Positions 36,392-45,326 are shown, counted from the stretch's first letter. The stretch is 64,000 bases of DNA from Pseudoruegeria sp. SK021 (GCF_002119405.1 NZ_MTBG01000007.1:55573-119572), one strand, 5' to 3'. Program-made: numbers and translations. Notes: generated from the letters alone by a model not told the origin.

Positions 36392-37383
36392 CCCGAGAGC
36401 AAGATCCCACCGTTGGGCAAACGGAGACGCTGGTTGTCGAGGCGCGCGAAGCACAGCGCCACCGCAAGGTCGGCCAATTGGAGCGGGTGGGCGACCACCT
36501 GAAGCGGGAATGGCAGCTTTATGTCATGTTGATCCCGACAATCCTGTGGTTGCTGGTCTTTCTCTACAAGCCCATGTACGGGCTTCAGATCGCGTTCAAA
36601 GATTATTCGATTTTCCGCGGTGTCGCGGGTAGCCCTTGGATCGGGCTGGAGCATTTCCAGACGCTCTTTGGAAATGATCAGTTCATTCGCGCCCTGAAAA
36701 ACACCATCATTATCAGCTTCTATGGTCTGATCTTCGGCTTTCCGATGCCGATTATCTTGGCGCTGATGTTCAACGAAATTCTGGTCCAGACGTTCAAGAA
36801 AACCGCGCAGACCATCGTCTATCTGCCGCACTTCGTGTCATCCGTGATTATCGCCGGGATCGTGATTACAGCCTTCTCTCCAAGTGCCGGTATCGTGAAT
36901 ACCTTCTTGGGGTGGTTCGGGATGGAGTCCATCTACTTCTTGACCAAGCCGGAATGGTTCCGTCCGATCTTTGTCGGGACGGGCATTTGGCAAGAGGCCG
37001 GTTTCCAGTCGATTGTTTATCTTGCGGCCATCGCAGGTGTCTCACCGACACTCTATGAATCCGCAGTGGTGGACGGGGCAAGCCGCTGGCAGATGATGTG
37101 GAAGATCACCGTTCCATCGATCTTGCCGACGATCATCATCATGTTGATCATCCGCATCGGCAACATGCTTGAAGTCAGCTTTGAGATGATCATCCTGCTG
37201 TATCAGCCAGCAACATACTCGACCGCCGACGTCGTCAACACGTTCATCTATCGTCAGGGTATTCAGGGCGGCCAATACGACCTTGCCGCAGCCGCAGGCC
37301 TGTTCAACGCCGTGGTGGCCTTCGTTCTGGTGATGACCGCGAACACGATCTCGAAGCGTTATTCGCGCACGTCGCTTTGGTAA
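36388..37383 (+). CDS. ABC transporter permease, AlgM1/LplB type
   Basis: A 331-residue inner-membrane permease with six spans after a long N-terminal cytoplasmic region (about 1-45). WQLYVMLIPTILWLLVFLYKPMYGLQIAFKDY opens the first span; the EAA coupling loop is YESAVVDGASRWQMMWKITVPSILPT near residues 220-245. This LplB-type permease class is used for oligosaccharides, including the AlgM1 subunit of the alginate importer (324 residues). It pairs with the next gene. Confidence 0.9.
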   Translation: MTREQDPTVGQTETLVVEAREAQRHRKVGQLERVGDHLKREWQLYVMLIPTILWLLVFLYKPMYGLQIAFKDYSIFRGVAGSPWIGLEHFQTLFGNDQFIRALKNTIIISFYGLIFGFPMPIILALMFNEILVQTFKKTAQTIVYLPHFVSSVIIAGIVITAFSPSAGIVNTFLGWFGMESIYFLTKPEWFRPIFVGTGIWQEAGFQSIVYLAAIAGVSPTLYESAVVDGASRWQMMWKITVPSILPTIIIMLIIRIGNMLEVSFEMIILLYQPATYSTADVVNTFIYRQGIQGGQYDLAAAAGLFNAVVAFVLVMTANTISKRYSRTSLW

Positions 37384-37395
37384 GGGGGGAAAACC

Positions 37396-38277
37396 ATGAC
37401 CAACATGAATCTCTATTCACGCGGCGACAAGCTATTCGTCATCATCAACATGGTGCTGATCGCGCTGTTCACGCTCTCGACGCTGTACCCGTTTATCTAC
37501 ATCGCATCCTTGTCGATGAGTACCGGGTTCGAGGCGCGGGCCGGGAACGTGATCCTGACCCCGGTTGGCTTCACGCTTGAGGCCTATAAGCAGGTCCTGT
37601 CGGAACCGTTGTTCTGGACGTCGTACATGAACACGTTCATCTACACGATCTTCGGGACATTGATGAGCCTCGCGTTCATCATTCCCGGTGCCTATGCCTT
37701 GTCCCGGTCGCAGCTTTATGGACGCCGGTTCTGGAACCTGATGGTCGCCTTTACCATGTGGTTCAATGCCGGCCTGATCCCCTTCTTCCTGAACATGCGG
37801 GATCTGGGGCTTTTGGACAGCTATTTCGGCATTATCATCGGCTTCGCGGTCAACGGCTTCAACATCATCCTGCTGCGCAACTTCTTCGAGGGCATTCCGC
37901 AATCGTTCGAAGAGGCCGCACGGATGGACGGCGCCAATGAGTTTCAGGTGCTGTGGAAAGTCTACATGCCCCTGTCGAAGCCTGCCATCGCGACGGTTGC
38001 GCTGTTCTGCATCGTATCACGCTGGAACGGGTTTTTCTGGGCGATGGTTCTGTTGCAGGACGAAGACAAGATCCCGCTTCAGGTCTATCTGCGGAAGGTC
38101 ATTGCCGATCTATCCGATGATGAAGAGTTCGCGAACACATTGCTGACATCGGCCTATTCGTTCGAGACCGTCAGTGCCGCGATCATCGTTTGCTCCATCA
38201 TTCCGATCTTGCTCATCTACCCTTTCCTCCAAAAGTACTTCTCGAAGGGTATCCTTCTGGGCGGAGTGAAAGAATGA
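37396..38277 (+). CDS. ABC transporter permease, AlgM2/YtcP type
   Basis: A 293-residue permease of the YtcP/LplC class. The first span is VIINMVLIALFTLSTLYPFIYI, and the EAA loop reads FEEAARMDGANEFQVLWKVYMPLSKP near residue 175. A GGGGGG ribosome site lies upstream of the ATG at 37396. The length equals that of AlgM2 of the alginate importer. Together with the ATPase and the large binding protein it makes a complete type I importer. Confidence 0.9.
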   Translation: MTNMNLYSRGDKLFVIINMVLIALFTLSTLYPFIYIASLSMSTGFEARAGNVILTPVGFTLEAYKQVLSEPLFWTSYMNTFIYTIFGTLMSLAFIIPGAYALSRSQLYGRRFWNLMVAFTMWFNAGLIPFFLNMRDLGLLDSYFGIIIGFAVNGFNIILLRNFFEGIPQSFEEAARMDGANEFQVLWKVYMPLSKPAIATVALFCIVSRWNGFFWAMVLLQDEDKIPLQVYLRKVIADLSDDEEFANTLLTSAYSFETVSAAIIVCSIIPILLIYPFLQKYFSKGILLGGVKE

Positions 38278-38306
38278 ATATCGAATATCGCAATAGGGAG
38301 GACACC

Positions 38307-39872
38307 ATGCGAAAACTGTCACTATCTTTGGCCATCCTCGGCACCACTGCGTTAACGGCTCCGGCATTCGCTGACGACACGCACATGATCGTTGACGAAC
38401 CGCTGGAACTGACCATCCACATGCATTGGCCCCGCGCGCAGGGCTACGGCGTTGGCGGTGATGTCGGCAAGATCTACCCGGTTGAGGAAGCCGCCCGCGA
38501 GATGACCGGCATCTCCCTGATCGATCAGACCTCTGGTCGGAACACCAAAGACAACTACGAGGCGATGAACCTGCTTCTGGCGCAGGGCAATCTGCCGGAT
38601 ATTGTTGGTGGCAACCGCATCCAGCAGCCGGTTAACCAATACGGTCCGGAAGGCGCATTTGTGCCACTGAATGACCTGGTGAAAGAGCACGCCCCGAACA
38701 TCCAGAAATTCTGGGATGAGCACCCCGGACTGGTCGAGGCGATTTCGGCCTATGACGGCAACTATTACTACATTCCCTACCTGCCGGACGGCAAATACGG
38801 TCGGGCATGGTACATCCGTCAAGACTGGCTCGACAAATTGGGGCTGGAACAGCCGGACAATGTCGACGAACTTCACGAAGTGCTGGTGGCGTTCCGTGAT
38901 CAGGATCCCAACGGCAACGGCCGCAAGGACGAAGTGCCCTATTTCGCCCGTGAATGGGAAGAAGTGCTGCGTCTGATGACGCTGTGGGATGCCCGGACTT
39001 CTGGGTCGGACACGTATCACGACTTCTATGTCACCCCAGACGGGAAGATCGCGCATCCCTATGCGCAACCGGCCTATCGCGACGCCATGGCCAATCTTGC
39101 CCAGTGGTACAGCGAAGGCCTGATCGACGCGGAGATCTTTACACGCGGCTCCAGCTCGCGGGATTATCTGCTGGGTGAAAACCTTGGTGGCATGACCCAT
39201 GACTGGTTTGCATCGACCTCGGGCTACAACGCGGCGCTTTCCGAAAAGATCGACGGCTTCAACTTCGTGCCCTACCTGCCTCCGAAATCGGCCAGTGGCG
39301 TCCGGATGGAAGAGCACCGTCGCATTCCGATCAAACCGGATGGATGGGCGATCAGCTATACCAACAAGCACCCTGTCGAAACGATCAAGTATTTTGACTT
39401 CTTCTTCTCCCCCGAAGGCAGCAACCTTGCCAACTTCGGTGTCGAAGGCAAGACATGGGACATGGTGGACGGCGAGCCGATCTATAAGGAAGAAGTGCTG
39501 ACCAGCGACTCTCCTGTGAACAGCCAGATGTATCTGGAAGGCGCACAGATCTATCGCGGGTATCCGCAGGACTACCGCTATGAGTGGCAGTGGACCTCGC
39601 CCGCAGCGCGTGAAGGCATCGAACTTTATGACACCGAAGACCTGCTGGTCGAGCAGTTCCTGGGTGTGGCCTTCAACAAGCAAGAACAGGAAGTCTACGA
39701 CAAGTACTGGCCGTCGATCCAAACCTACATGCTGGAGCGTCAGCAAGCTTGGATCTTGGGCTCGGGCGACGTCGAAGCCGATTGGGATGCGTATATCGCG
39801 ACCCTCAACAAGATGGGCTTCGAAAAAGTGATCGAGGTCATGAACACGGCTTATGAGCGTCAGTACGGTTAA
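38307..39872 (+). CDS. Large oligosaccharide-binding protein, AlgQ/LipO type
   Basis: A 521-residue periplasmic protein. The ATG at 38307 has GGGAGGA just upstream, and a signal peptide (MRKLSLSLAILGTTALTAP, cleavage after AFA near residue 22) follows; an earlier in-frame codon at 38190 falls inside the permease gene. The mature protein shows FWDEHPGLVEAISAYDGNYYYIPYLPDGKYGRAWYIRQDWLDKLG-type segments (YYYIPYLP, WYIRQDWLDKLGL) and a calcium-site-like DQDPNGNGRKDEVP near residue 200, as in AlgQ1/AlgQ2 and LipO proteins. It would deliver oligo-uronides to the importer. A hairpin follows the stop. Confidence 0.88.
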   Translation: MRKLSLSLAILGTTALTAPAFADDTHMIVDEPLELTIHMHWPRAQGYGVGGDVGKIYPVEEAAREMTGISLIDQTSGRNTKDNYEAMNLLLAQGNLPDIVGGNRIQQPVNQYGPEGAFVPLNDLVKEHAPNIQKFWDEHPGLVEAISAYDGNYYYIPYLPDGKYGRAWYIRQDWLDKLGLEQPDNVDELHEVLVAFRDQDPNGNGRKDEVPYFAREWEEVLRLMTLWDARTSGSDTYHDFYVTPDGKIAHPYAQPAYRDAMANLAQWYSEGLIDAEIFTRGSSSRDYLLGENLGGMTHDWFASTSGYNAALSEKIDGFNFVPYLPPKSASGVRMEEHRRIPIKPDGWAISYTNKHPVETIKYFDFFFSPEGSNLANFGVEGKTWDMVDGEPIYKEEVLTSDSPVNSQMYLEGAQIYRGYPQDYRYEWQWTSPAAREGIELYDTEDLLVEQFLGVAFNKQEQEVYDKYWPSIQTYMLERQQAWILGSGDVEADWDAYIATLNKMGFEKVIEVMNTAYERQYG

Positions 39873-39896
39873 TCTGCGCTGTACTTTCTGACTTTG

Positions 39897-39920
39897 GGTG
39901 CGGCCGACACAGGCCGCACC
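39897..39920 (+). terminator. Hairpin after the binding-protein gene
   Basis: GGTGCGGCC and GGCCGCACC form a perfect 9-bp stem with a 6-nt loop, followed by TTCCCTCTTT. Its place after the abundant binding protein suggests partial termination or 3' mRNA protection inside the operon. Confidence 0.6.
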
Positions 39921-39954
39921 TTCCCTCTTTCCGCCAGCAACAGGACACCGACAG

Positions 39955-42276
39955 ATGCCCGGCACCGCCACCATCAAACTTGACGAACCCAAGACCGGTC
40001 GCCTGACGATCCAATACGCGCCCGAAGCGACCACTGAAATTTTCGAGAACCCACCGCGCTTTACATGGCTACCGGTGATCGAGGACGAAGCCCAATACGT
40101 GCTGCGCGTCTCGACGGATCCGAAATTCCCCGAAACATCCACACAGGTTTTCCCCGGAATTCCGCTGAATTTCTTTACCCCAGACGTGGCGTTTGCGCCG
40201 GGGGACTATTATTGGACCTACGCGGTCTACGATCCAGCCACCGGCAAGCCCGCGACGACTTGGAGCTCGACCCGAACCTTCACCATCACCGCAGAACTGC
40301 CGGAAACGCCGCTACCGGCCCGCGACGTTCGGTTTGCCGCGTCGACGCTTGACCATCCGCGGCTCTGGCTGACCGCCGATCGCTTGAAAGACTTCCGCGC
40401 GGCGGTCAAGGCCGATCCAAACCATTGCAGCTGGGCCAATTTCTACGAGAAATCCGTCCTGCCTTGGATGGACCGTGAGATCACTCCGGAGCCAGCAGGC
40501 TACCCGGGCCACCAGCGCACCGCACCGGTGTGGCGTCAGACCTATATCGACCTGCAAGAGGTGATGTATGCGATCCGCCATCTTGCCATCGGCGGGCAGG
40601 TGACACAGGATGCGGCCATGTTGGCCCGCGCCAAGGAATGGCTGTTGTCGGTTGCCGAATGGGACCCCATGGGCACCACGTCGCGCGCTTATACCGACGA
40701 ATGGGCCTATCGGACCACCAACGCGCTGACATGGGGCTATGACTGGCTTTACGACCAAATGGACGAGGCCGAGCGCGCCAAAGTTCGCGCCGCCTTGTTA
40801 GAGCGCACCCGTGATATCGCTGAGCACGCGATCATCAGCGCCAAAATCCATCTGTTCCCCTATGACAGCCATGCGGTACGGTCGGTGTCGCTGACCTTGG
40901 TTCCGGCCTTGATTGCGTTGCTCGGCGATGACGAGACCGATGAAGCCCGGGATTGGCTGAATTACTGCATCGAGTTTTTGTCGACGGTCTATTCCCCTTG
41001 GGGCGACAGCGATGGCGGTTGGGCTGAAGGCACCAACTATTGGATGATGGGCATGGCCTATCTGATCGAAGCCGCGAACCGTCTGAAATCCTATACCGGG
41101 ATCGATCTTTATAAGCGGCCGTTCTTCCGCAATACCGGGGACTTCCCGCTGTTCTGCAAAGCACCGGGCACCCGCCGCGCGACCTTTGGCGATGACAGCA
41201 CCCAAGGCGATCTGCCTTGCGTGAAGACCGGTATCAACCTGCGCCAATATGCAGGCGTGACCGGGAACGGCGCCTATCAGTGGTATTTCGAGGAACTGAA
41301 CCGTCTCAACCCCGGCACTGAAATGGCGTTCTATAACTGGGGATGGTGGGACACCAATTTCGACGAGTTGACCTATCTCACCGATTACCCGCAAGTTGAG
41401 GCCACCGCACCTGAAAGCGGGATGCGCCACTTCAAAGGGATCGGCTGGGTCGGCATTCAGCACGAAATGGCGGACCCGGACAAGCACGTTCAGTTTGTGA
41501 TGAAGTCGTCGCCGTTCGGGTCTATCAGCCACAGCCACGGCGATCAGAATGCGTTCTGCATGGCCGCCTATGGCGAAGATCTGGCGATTCAGTCGGGCTA
41601 CTATGTGGCGTTCAATTCGACCATGCACCAGAAATGGCGGCGCCAGACCGTGTCCAAAAACGCGATCCTGATCAACGGCAAGGGTCAGTACGCGGACAAG
41701 GACAAGTCCAAGGCGATGGCGTCCACCGGCAAGATCGTTACCGCCGAACAGCGCGAAGATCACATCTATATCAAGGGCGACGCGACGGCGGCTTACCAAA
41801 GCCTGTCGCCTGAAGTGACGCTGGCCGAGCGCGAAGTCTATTTCGTCCGCAACAGCTATTTCGTGATCGTTGACAAGGTGGATGCCGCCACACCGGTGAC
41901 CATCGACTGGCTGCTGCATGCCAACGCACCCTATGACCTTGGCAAAACCTCGTTCCGCTATTCCGGCGAACGGGCAGGGTTTTACGGGCAGGTGGTCTGG
42001 TCCGAGGCCGGCAAACCGGAACTCAGCCAAGTGACCGGCTTCCCCGAGGTCGATCCGAAAGAATACGAAGGCCTGCCGGTCAGCACCTGCTTGCACGCCA
42101 AATACCCGGCATCGACGCGGCACCGGATTGCAACCTTGCTGGTGCCCTACAAACTGGACGATCCGAAGCGGATTTTCCACTTCATGGACGATCAGGGCTA
42201 TGACGCCGATCTCTATTTCACCGATGTCGACGAAAACACCTTCAAGGTGGTGATGAAGAAACTGGCAAACACCTGA
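39955..42276 (+). CDS. DUF4962/heparinase II-III lyase, PL15 oligoalginate lyase-like
   Basis: A 773-residue cytoplasmic protein (no signal peptide). An N-terminal DUF4962 domain with Fn3-like strands (about 1-130) precedes an (alpha/alpha) barrel and a C-terminal heparinase II/III beta domain starting with SHSHGDQNAFCMAAYGEDLAIQ near 525. The length and order match PL15 exo-oligoalginate lyases such as Atu3025 (about 776 residues). As I recall its catalytic residues (His311, Tyr365, His531), the counterparts here are H306 in YDSHAVRS, Y362 in EGTNYWM and H526/H528. It would release unsaturated uronate monomers from imported oligosaccharides. Other uronides, such as heparin-like ones, cannot be excluded. 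Confidence 0.8.
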   Translation: MPGTATIKLDEPKTGRLTIQYAPEATTEIFENPPRFTWLPVIEDEAQYVLRVSTDPKFPETSTQVFPGIPLNFFTPDVAFAPGDYYWTYAVYDPATGKPATTWSSTRTFTITAELPETPLPARDVRFAASTLDHPRLWLTADRLKDFRAAVKADPNHCSWANFYEKSVLPWMDREITPEPAGYPGHQRTAPVWRQTYIDLQEVMYAIRHLAIGGQVTQDAAMLARAKEWLLSVAEWDPMGTTSRAYTDEWAYRTTNALTWGYDWLYDQMDEAERAKVRAALLERTRDIAEHAIISAKIHLFPYDSHAVRSVSLTLVPALIALLGDDETDEARDWLNYCIEFLSTVYSPWGDSDGGWAEGTNYWMMGMAYLIEAANRLKSYTGIDLYKRPFFRNTGDFPLFCKAPGTRRATFGDDSTQGDLPCVKTGINLRQYAGVTGNGAYQWYFEELNRLNPGTEMAFYNWGWWDTNFDELTYLTDYPQVEATAPESGMRHFKGIGWVGIQHEMADPDKHVQFVMKSSPFGSISHSHGDQNAFCMAAYGEDLAIQSGYYVAFNSTMHQKWRRQTVSKNAILINGKGQYADKDKSKAMASTGKIVTAEQREDHIYIKGDATAAYQSLSPEVTLAEREVYFVRNSYFVIVDKVDAATPVTIDWLLHANAPYDLGKTSFRYSGERAGFYGQVVWSEAGKPELSQVTGFPEVDPKEYEGLPVSTCLHAKYPASTRHRIATLLVPYKLDDPKRIFHFMDDQGYDADLYFTDVDENTFKVVMKKLANT

Positions 42277-42348
42277 CCTGTCGCGACCAGAGGCACGGGC
42301 CCGCATGGGCCGGTGCCTGACCGCAAAATACGTCCCGGAGATTCAAGA

Positions 42349-42681
42349 ATGACTGTAAAGAACTACTTCCCCGCTGCTGAAAATACGCTTGTCGATGTCG
42401 GGGGCGGACTGACACGGAAGGTTGCCGCCTATAACGACAACGCGATGTGCGTCGAAGTCCATTTCGAGACGGGCACTGTGGCGGCGCGTCACCACCATCC
42501 GCACGAACAGATTACCTATGTCATTTCAGGTAAGTTCGAATTCACCGTTGGCGACGACACCTACATCGTGTCCGCCGGCGACTCGCTTTATAAGCAACCC
42601 AACATCGAACACGGCGCTACCTGCCTCGAGGCAGGCACGCTTTTGGATATCTTCACGCCACACCGCGAAGACTTCCTCTGA
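42349..42681 (+). CDS. kdgF: KdgF-like cupin, unsaturated uronate ring opening
   Basis: A 110-residue single-domain cupin. The metal site motif is AARHHHPHEQITYVISG with H48, H50 and Q54, and H88 in KQPNIEHGATC. This spacing is that of KdgF, which converts 4,5-unsaturated uronates to 4-deoxy-L-erythro-5-hexoseulose uronate (DEH). GGAG precedes the ATG at 42349. Its place right after the lyase gene matches its product-processing role in alginate and pectin loci. Confidence 0.85.
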   Translation: MTVKNYFPAAENTLVDVGGGLTRKVAAYNDNAMCVEVHFETGTVAARHHHPHEQITYVISGKFEFTVGDDTYIVSAGDSLYKQPNIEHGATCLEAGTLLDIFTPHREDFL

Positions 42682-42719
42682 TCCAACACATCTCAAGAAC
42701 AATTTACGGAGAATACGGC

Positions 42720-43601
42720 ATGACCAAACCCGTCATCGGCTTTATCGGCCTCGGCCTCATGGGCGCCAACATGGTAGAAAACCTTCAGAAGAAGGGCTAC
42801 GAACTGGTCGTCATGGACCTGAACAAGGACGCCGTGAAGGCTGCCACCGACCGTGGCAACACACGCGAAGCCGCATCGGCCAAAGAACTGGCCGAGGTCA
42901 GCGACATCGTGATGCTGTGCCTCACCAAGTCCGAAGTCGTCGAAAAGGTCGTCTATGCCGATGACGGGCTTCTGGCGGGCTTTAAGGACGGCATGACCCT
43001 GATCGATTTCGGCACGTCGATCCCGGCCTCGACCCGCAAGATTGGCGCCGACTTGGCCAAGAAAGGCGTCGGCATGCTGGACGCGCCTTTGGGACGCACG
43101 CCTGCGCATGCGACGGACGGCCTGCTCAACATCATGGTTGGCGGTGACAAAGAGACCTTCGAAAAGGTCAAGCCCGTGCTTGAAGATCAGGGCGAGAACA
43201 TCTTCTACCTCGGCGCTCTGGGTGCCGGTCACACGACCAAGTTGATCAACAATTTCATGGGCATGACCACCGTTTGCGCGATGAGCCAAGCCTTTGCCGT
43301 GGCCGAGCGCGCCGGCGTTGATCGCCAGCAGTTGTTCGACATCATGTCGACCGGTCCGTCGAATTCGCCCTTCATGGGGTTCTGTAAGAATTACGCCGTG
43401 GATGGGGTCAGCAATCTGGGCTTCTCGATCAACAACGCCAACAAGGACTTGGGCTATTTCCTCAAGATGGCCGAGGATCTGGGCACACGGGCCGAGATTG
43501 CCGAGGGCACATCGCACAACCTTCAGGCCGCTGTTGAGGCCGGACTGGGTGACGGCAACGTCCCGGAAATTTTTGATTATTTCCTGAAGCTCGAAAAGTA
43601 A
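42720..43601 (+). CDS. Beta-hydroxyacid dehydrogenase family, possible DEH reductase
   Basis: A 293-residue enzyme of the 3-hydroxyisobutyrate/2-hydroxy-3-oxopropionate dehydrogenase family. The Rossmann motif is GFIGLGLMGANMVENL, the substrate motif near residue 115 is LDAPLGRTPAHATDG (family form D-A-P-V-S-G), and the catalytic lysine lies in GAGHTTKLINNFMG. GGAG precedes the ATG. As the last gene of the operon after lyase and kdgF it probably reduces DEH to 2-keto-3-deoxygluconate, a role that Vibrio members of this family have been reported to play. Tartronate semialdehyde reduction is the alternative. Confidence 0.8.
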   Translation: MTKPVIGFIGLGLMGANMVENLQKKGYELVVMDLNKDAVKAATDRGNTREAASAKELAEVSDIVMLCLTKSEVVEKVVYADDGLLAGFKDGMTLIDFGTSIPASTRKIGADLAKKGVGMLDAPLGRTPAHATDGLLNIMVGGDKETFEKVKPVLEDQGENIFYLGALGAGHTTKLINNFMGMTTVCAMSQAFAVAERAGVDRQQLFDIMSTGPSNSPFMGFCKNYAVDGVSNLGFSINNANKDLGYFLKMAEDLGTRAEIAEGTSHNLQAAVEAGLGDGNVPEIFDYFLKLEK

Positions 43602-43698
43602 GTCTGATGCCCGCGCCGCACGTCGAACCGATGACGGGCGCGGGCACCCAGGCCAGCCGCAGTCAGATTTTCGTCTGATTGCATCAAAAACCTAAGTT

Positions 43699-43720
43699 GG
43701 CCCCGGTGATCTTCGGGGCC
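43699..43720 (+). terminator. Terminator-like hairpin after the uronide operon
   Basis: GGCCCCG and CGGGGCC pair around an 8-nt loop, followed by TATGGTCTTT. It is the likely end of the plus-strand operon beginning at 35288. Confidence 0.55.
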
Positions 43721-43838
43721 TATGGTCTTTCTGCGGCCTTTGGCAGATCACCACGCACAGAATGAGCCAGCACATCCACCGATGCGTCATGCGCAGCGGG
43801 GAGTTATGGGCGAACGCGCCCCATAGGAAATGCCCGGA

Positions 43839-43867
43839 AGGCCCCGGCTTGGCGTTGCCGGGGCTTG
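43839..43867 (-). terminator. Terminator-like hairpin after manD
   Basis: On the minus strand AAGCCCCGGC pairs with GCCGGGGCCTT (small bulge) about 55 bp beyond the manD stop codon. Confidence 0.5.
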
Positions 43868-43921
43868 GCGAAGGGCAGGGATGCCCCTGCCGCTAACAAC
43901 CGCCTTATCGTGGGTCTGGTT

Positions 43922-45148
43922 TCAGTAGTTCCAAAGCGTGCCATCTTCCAATCGGACGATCGGATGGCTGCCGGGTTTATAGGAATACCGCGCCACTTCT
44001 TTTTCGTCGAAATCCACGCCCAGACCCGGCGCATCGCTGACATAGACCATGCCATTTTCCATGCGGTGCTCAGAGGGGAACAGGGCGTCACATTCGGGCG
44101 TGCCCAGAACAAGATATTCCTGAATGCCAAAATTCGGCGCCCATGCGTTCAAGTGGGCTTGCGCCGCCATGCACAGCGGCGAATGGCTGGGTGCGCCGTG
44201 GAACCCGGTGCGCACATGATGCAGGCCCGCCAGTTCGACGATGCGTTTGACGTGGGTGATGCCGCCCGCATAGGTGACGGCGACGCGAATGAAATCGATT
44301 AGTTCGTTTTCAATCAGCTTGTTACAATCCCAGATCGAATTGAACACCTCACCAATGGCGATGGGAACGGTGGAATGCTGGCGCAGGAATTTCAGGGCGT
44401 CCTGATCGTCGGCGGGGGTCGGGTCCTCCAGCCAGTACAGACCGACCGGTTCGACCGCTTTGGCAAACTCGGCGGCTTCGCGCGGCAGCAGGCGATGATG
44501 CACGTCGTGCAGAATGTTCAGGTCCGGGCCAAAGCGTGCACGGATCTCGGCCAGTGCGCCGGGCATATACCGCATGTATCGGCCACTATCCCACGTTTCG
44601 ACCTTGGGCCGAATGCCGCTGAAATCGCTGATGTAATGCTTTCCCTCACCGGGTTTCTCTGGAACGGCGTAGCTTGCACTGGGCATGCCGGGAATGCCAC
44701 ATTGGACCCGAACCGCCTTGTAGCCTTGTTCGACATAATGGGCGATGCTGTCCATCAGGTCTTCCAGATCAGAGCCGGTCGCATGGGCATAGACCATCGC
44801 GCCCTCGCGGCTTTTGCCACCAAAGAGCTGATACAGGGGCATATTCGCCAGCTTGCCCTTGATGTCCCACAGCGCCATGTCGATGGCACCATAGGCGGCC
44901 ATCGCGATTGGACCACGGCGGAAATAGGCGCCGCGATAGAGGTATTGCCAGATGTCTTCGCTGTTGCGTGGGTCCATCCCGATCAGCGCCGGGATCAGAT
45001 ACTCTTGAAGATAGGTGGCCGGCAGGGTTTCACGGTTGTTCAGCGTCGCATCGCCCAAGCCATAAATGCCCTGATCCGTCATGATTTTCAGGGTCACATA
45101 GTTTTTGCCGGGCCCGCCGACGAACACTTTTGCATCGGTAATTTTCAT
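43922..45148 (-). CDS. manD: D-mannonate dehydratase, enolase superfamily (ManD/RspA type)
   Basis: A 408-residue enolase-superfamily protein. Metal ligands D215 (HDVHHR), E241 (YWLEDPTP) and E267 (AIGEVFN) are present, with R147, Y160, H217 and H317 at the positions expected for catalysis in Novosphingobium ManD. It ends VRLEDGTLWNY, close to the ManD C-terminus. It would dehydrate D-mannonate, or in low-activity relatives D-gluconate, to 2-keto-3-deoxygluconate. ATG 45148 is used; the frame is open to 45427 but the extra residues are not family-like. It is a single gene with its own TACTAGTAT operator. Confidence 0.88.
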   Translation of the reverse strand: MKITDAKVFVGGPGKNYVTLKIMTDQGIYGLGDATLNNRETLPATYLQEYLIPALIGMDPRNSEDIWQYLYRGAYFRRGPIAMAAYGAIDMALWDIKGKLANMPLYQLFGGKSREGAMVYAHATGSDLEDLMDSIAHYVEQGYKAVRVQCGIPGMPSASYAVPEKPGEGKHYISDFSGIRPKVETWDSGRYMRYMPGALAEIRARFGPDLNILHDVHHRLLPREAAEFAKAVEPVGLYWLEDPTPADDQDALKFLRQHSTVPIAIGEVFNSIWDCNKLIENELIDFIRVAVTYAGGITHVKRIVELAGLHHVRTGFHGAPSHSPLCMAAQAHLNAWAPNFGIQEYLVLGTPECDALFPSEHRMENGMVYVSDAPGLGVDFDEKEVARYSYKPGSHPIVRLEDGTLWNY

Positions 45149-45312
45149 GGGAGTGCTTTCTGTTGAAAGAGGGCGGTACGGGCGCTTGGGGTCTGCCTTC
45201 GGCCAATGCGGGTCGGATCCGTGCAGACAGGACCATTCCGGTGCCGGTCTTGCGATCCAGTGGCGGAAAACGGGACGGTCCCTGAACGACTCCCTCGGAT
45301 GGACATTGCTTA

Positions 45313-45326
45313 GGATACTAGTATCC
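45313..45326. promoter_or_regulatory. GntR-type operator upstream of manD
   Basis: GGATACTAGTATCC is a perfect 14-bp palindrome 165 bp upstream of the manD start. Its core TACTAGTAT, followed by CCA, is shared with the tandem operators of the uronide importer operon, suggesting one regulator for both. Confidence 0.75.

Larger units (their letters stand above)
43602..43921. other. Intergenic region between convergent uronate genes
   Basis: A 320-bp gap between the dehydrogenase gene (plus) and manD (minus). It holds the two terminator-like hairpins listed at 43699-43720 and 43839-43867 and further GC-rich dyads. No gene was recognised. Confidence 0.6.

Noticed and set aside
38352..40142. A 596-codon minus-strand frame opposite the large binding-protein gene
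   Set aside because: GC-rich antisense frame spanning two plus-strand genes; no motif, and the plus-strand genes have proper starts, a signal peptide and family motifs.
39955..42276. Calling the heparinase II/III protein a true heparinase
   Set aside because: The DUF4962 domain, length, lack of a signal peptide and the AlgSMQ/KdgF context fit PL15 exo-oligoalginate lyases better; heparin-like substrates are kept only as an alternative.
40798..42306. A 502-codon minus-strand frame opposite the PL15-like lyase gene
   Set aside because: Antisense shadow; the lyase motifs in the plus frame are decisive.
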